Shown piece after piece: positions 63,643 to 64,000 of a stretch of DNA of 64,000 nt. Under the pieces are notes generated by a model. The model was not told where the DNA came from. It saw nothing but the letters and a program-made list of their open reading frames with translations, and ran no database searches. This stretch comes from Photobacterium indicum (GTDB lineage: Bacteria > Pseudomonadota > Gammaproteobacteria > Enterobacterales > Vibrionaceae). The number at the start of each line of letters is the position of its first letter. The first letter of the stretch is position 1. Where the stretch lies: the NCBI RefSeq assembly GCF_003026215.1, contig NZ_PYOC01000003.1, positions 248,001 to 312,000 on the forward strand, in the 5' to 3' direction. The position numbers were made by a program, and so were the translations under genes.

Positions 63643-64000
63643 TCAACGATTGGTCATTACGTAGTAATCACAATAATCATCAGACCCTTGAGACGCAATA
63701 ACAAAACCTTTTGATGCATAGAATTTTAGCGCCATGTCATTTTTGCTCATGCATTTCAACGTTAGCGGTTTGTCGCTTAAATTTTTGGCGGTTTCTAACA
63801 GTTGTGTACCCACACCGATTCTGCTGGCACGCTCTGACACATAAAGGTGATGGATGAAATTGTCAGGCTCCCACACAGAGATAAACCCTAAAACATCATC
63901 CCCCTCGAGTGCTACGTGAATACGTTCTTCTTCTGTATCTTGATCAAAATCTAATAACTGGTATGTACTGGTCTCCAGCCAGGTAAAAGTAGATTTTCTT
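63643..64000 (-). CDS. GNAT family N-acetyltransferase, N terminus beyond window
   Basis: The minus-strand frame is open to the right edge, so the start is not seen; 118 residues are visible. IHVALEGDDVLGFISVWEPDNFIHHLYVSERASRIGVGTQLL (position about 30-72 of the fragment) shows strands 2-4 and the acetyl-CoA loop R-x-G-V-G-T. NDMALKFYASKGFV is the typical motif B helix N-x-x-A-x-x-F-Y-x-x-x-G-F. Substrate is unknown. A shorter reading from an internal Met would remove strands 1-3 and is unlikely. Confidence 0.85.
   Translation of the reverse strand, partial: RKSTFTWLETSTYQLLDFDQDTEEERIHVALEGDDVLGFISVWEPDNFIHHLYVSERASRIGVGTQLLETAKNLSDKPLTLKCMSKNDMALKFYASKGFVIASQGSDDYCDYYVMTNR

Overview
The window looks like a chromosomal segment from a marine gammaproteobacterium of the Vibrionaceae, most likely Photobacterium or a close Vibrio relative. 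The evidence is moderate A+T content, gene families typical of Vibrionaceae (exonuclease I, yohJK-cdd, purT with a PurR box, tpm, ybiT), a four-gene tRNA array, a dispersed repeat starting TATACCCAAGT, and a piscibactin/yersiniabactin-type siderophore cluster. No replication origin, CRISPR array, prophage or intact insertion sequence was seen.

Layout. 1-6000: the end of a spermidine-synthase-like gene, then seven unrelated genes all on the minus strand (pseudouridine synthase, GNAT acetyltransferase, S66 carboxypeptidase, solitary DNA methyltransferase, P-loop kinase, tRNA-binding OB-fold protein, RDD membrane protein). This run resembles a cassette or accessory region. 6.4-23.2 kb: mostly housekeeping genes, namely a secreted nuclease, sbcB, a ToxR-like membrane regulator, yohJ-yohK-cdd, an EamA permease, a TAXI binding protein, purT, tpm, a YgbA-like gene behind an NsrR-type operator, a pentaheme cytochrome c and a POT peptide transporter. 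23.5-23.8 kb: tRNA-Ser, tRNA-Thr, tRNA-Gly and tRNA-Asn.

24.3-56.9 kb is the centrepiece. Directly downstream of tRNA-Asn lie two AraC regulators, a TonB-dependent receptor (frpA) and an MFS protein (irp8). Next come an NRPS (irp2, ArCP-Cy-A-PCP-Cy-PCP) and a very large PKS/NRPS (irp1), then thiazolinyl reductase (irp3), editing thioesterase (irp4), salicylate synthase (irp9) and salicyl-AMP ligase (irp5). A convergent pair of ABC permease-ATPases (YbtP/YbtQ-like) behind a Fur-like box closes the cluster. Salicylate is made by Irp9, activated by Irp5, loaded on Irp2, condensed with cysteines and one malonate, and released by the Irp1 thioesterase. Iron-loaded product would re-enter through FrpA and the ABC pair.

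Compared with yersiniabactin HMWP1, this Irp1 has lost the methyltransferase core between AT and KR, has two tandem carrier domains after the second methyltransferase, and carries an additional terminal Cy-A-PCP module before the thioesterase. It may therefore make a product with four cysteine units and no gem-dimethyl group. A 20-bp near-repeat of the tRNA-Asn terminator hairpin lies just past the ABC pair and may mark the other end of an island.

57-64 kb returns to ordinary genes: a YfcC-type carrier, a metallophosphoesterase, ybiT with a TTG start, a GST-like protein, an APH-fold phosphotransferase and a GNAT gene running off the right edge.
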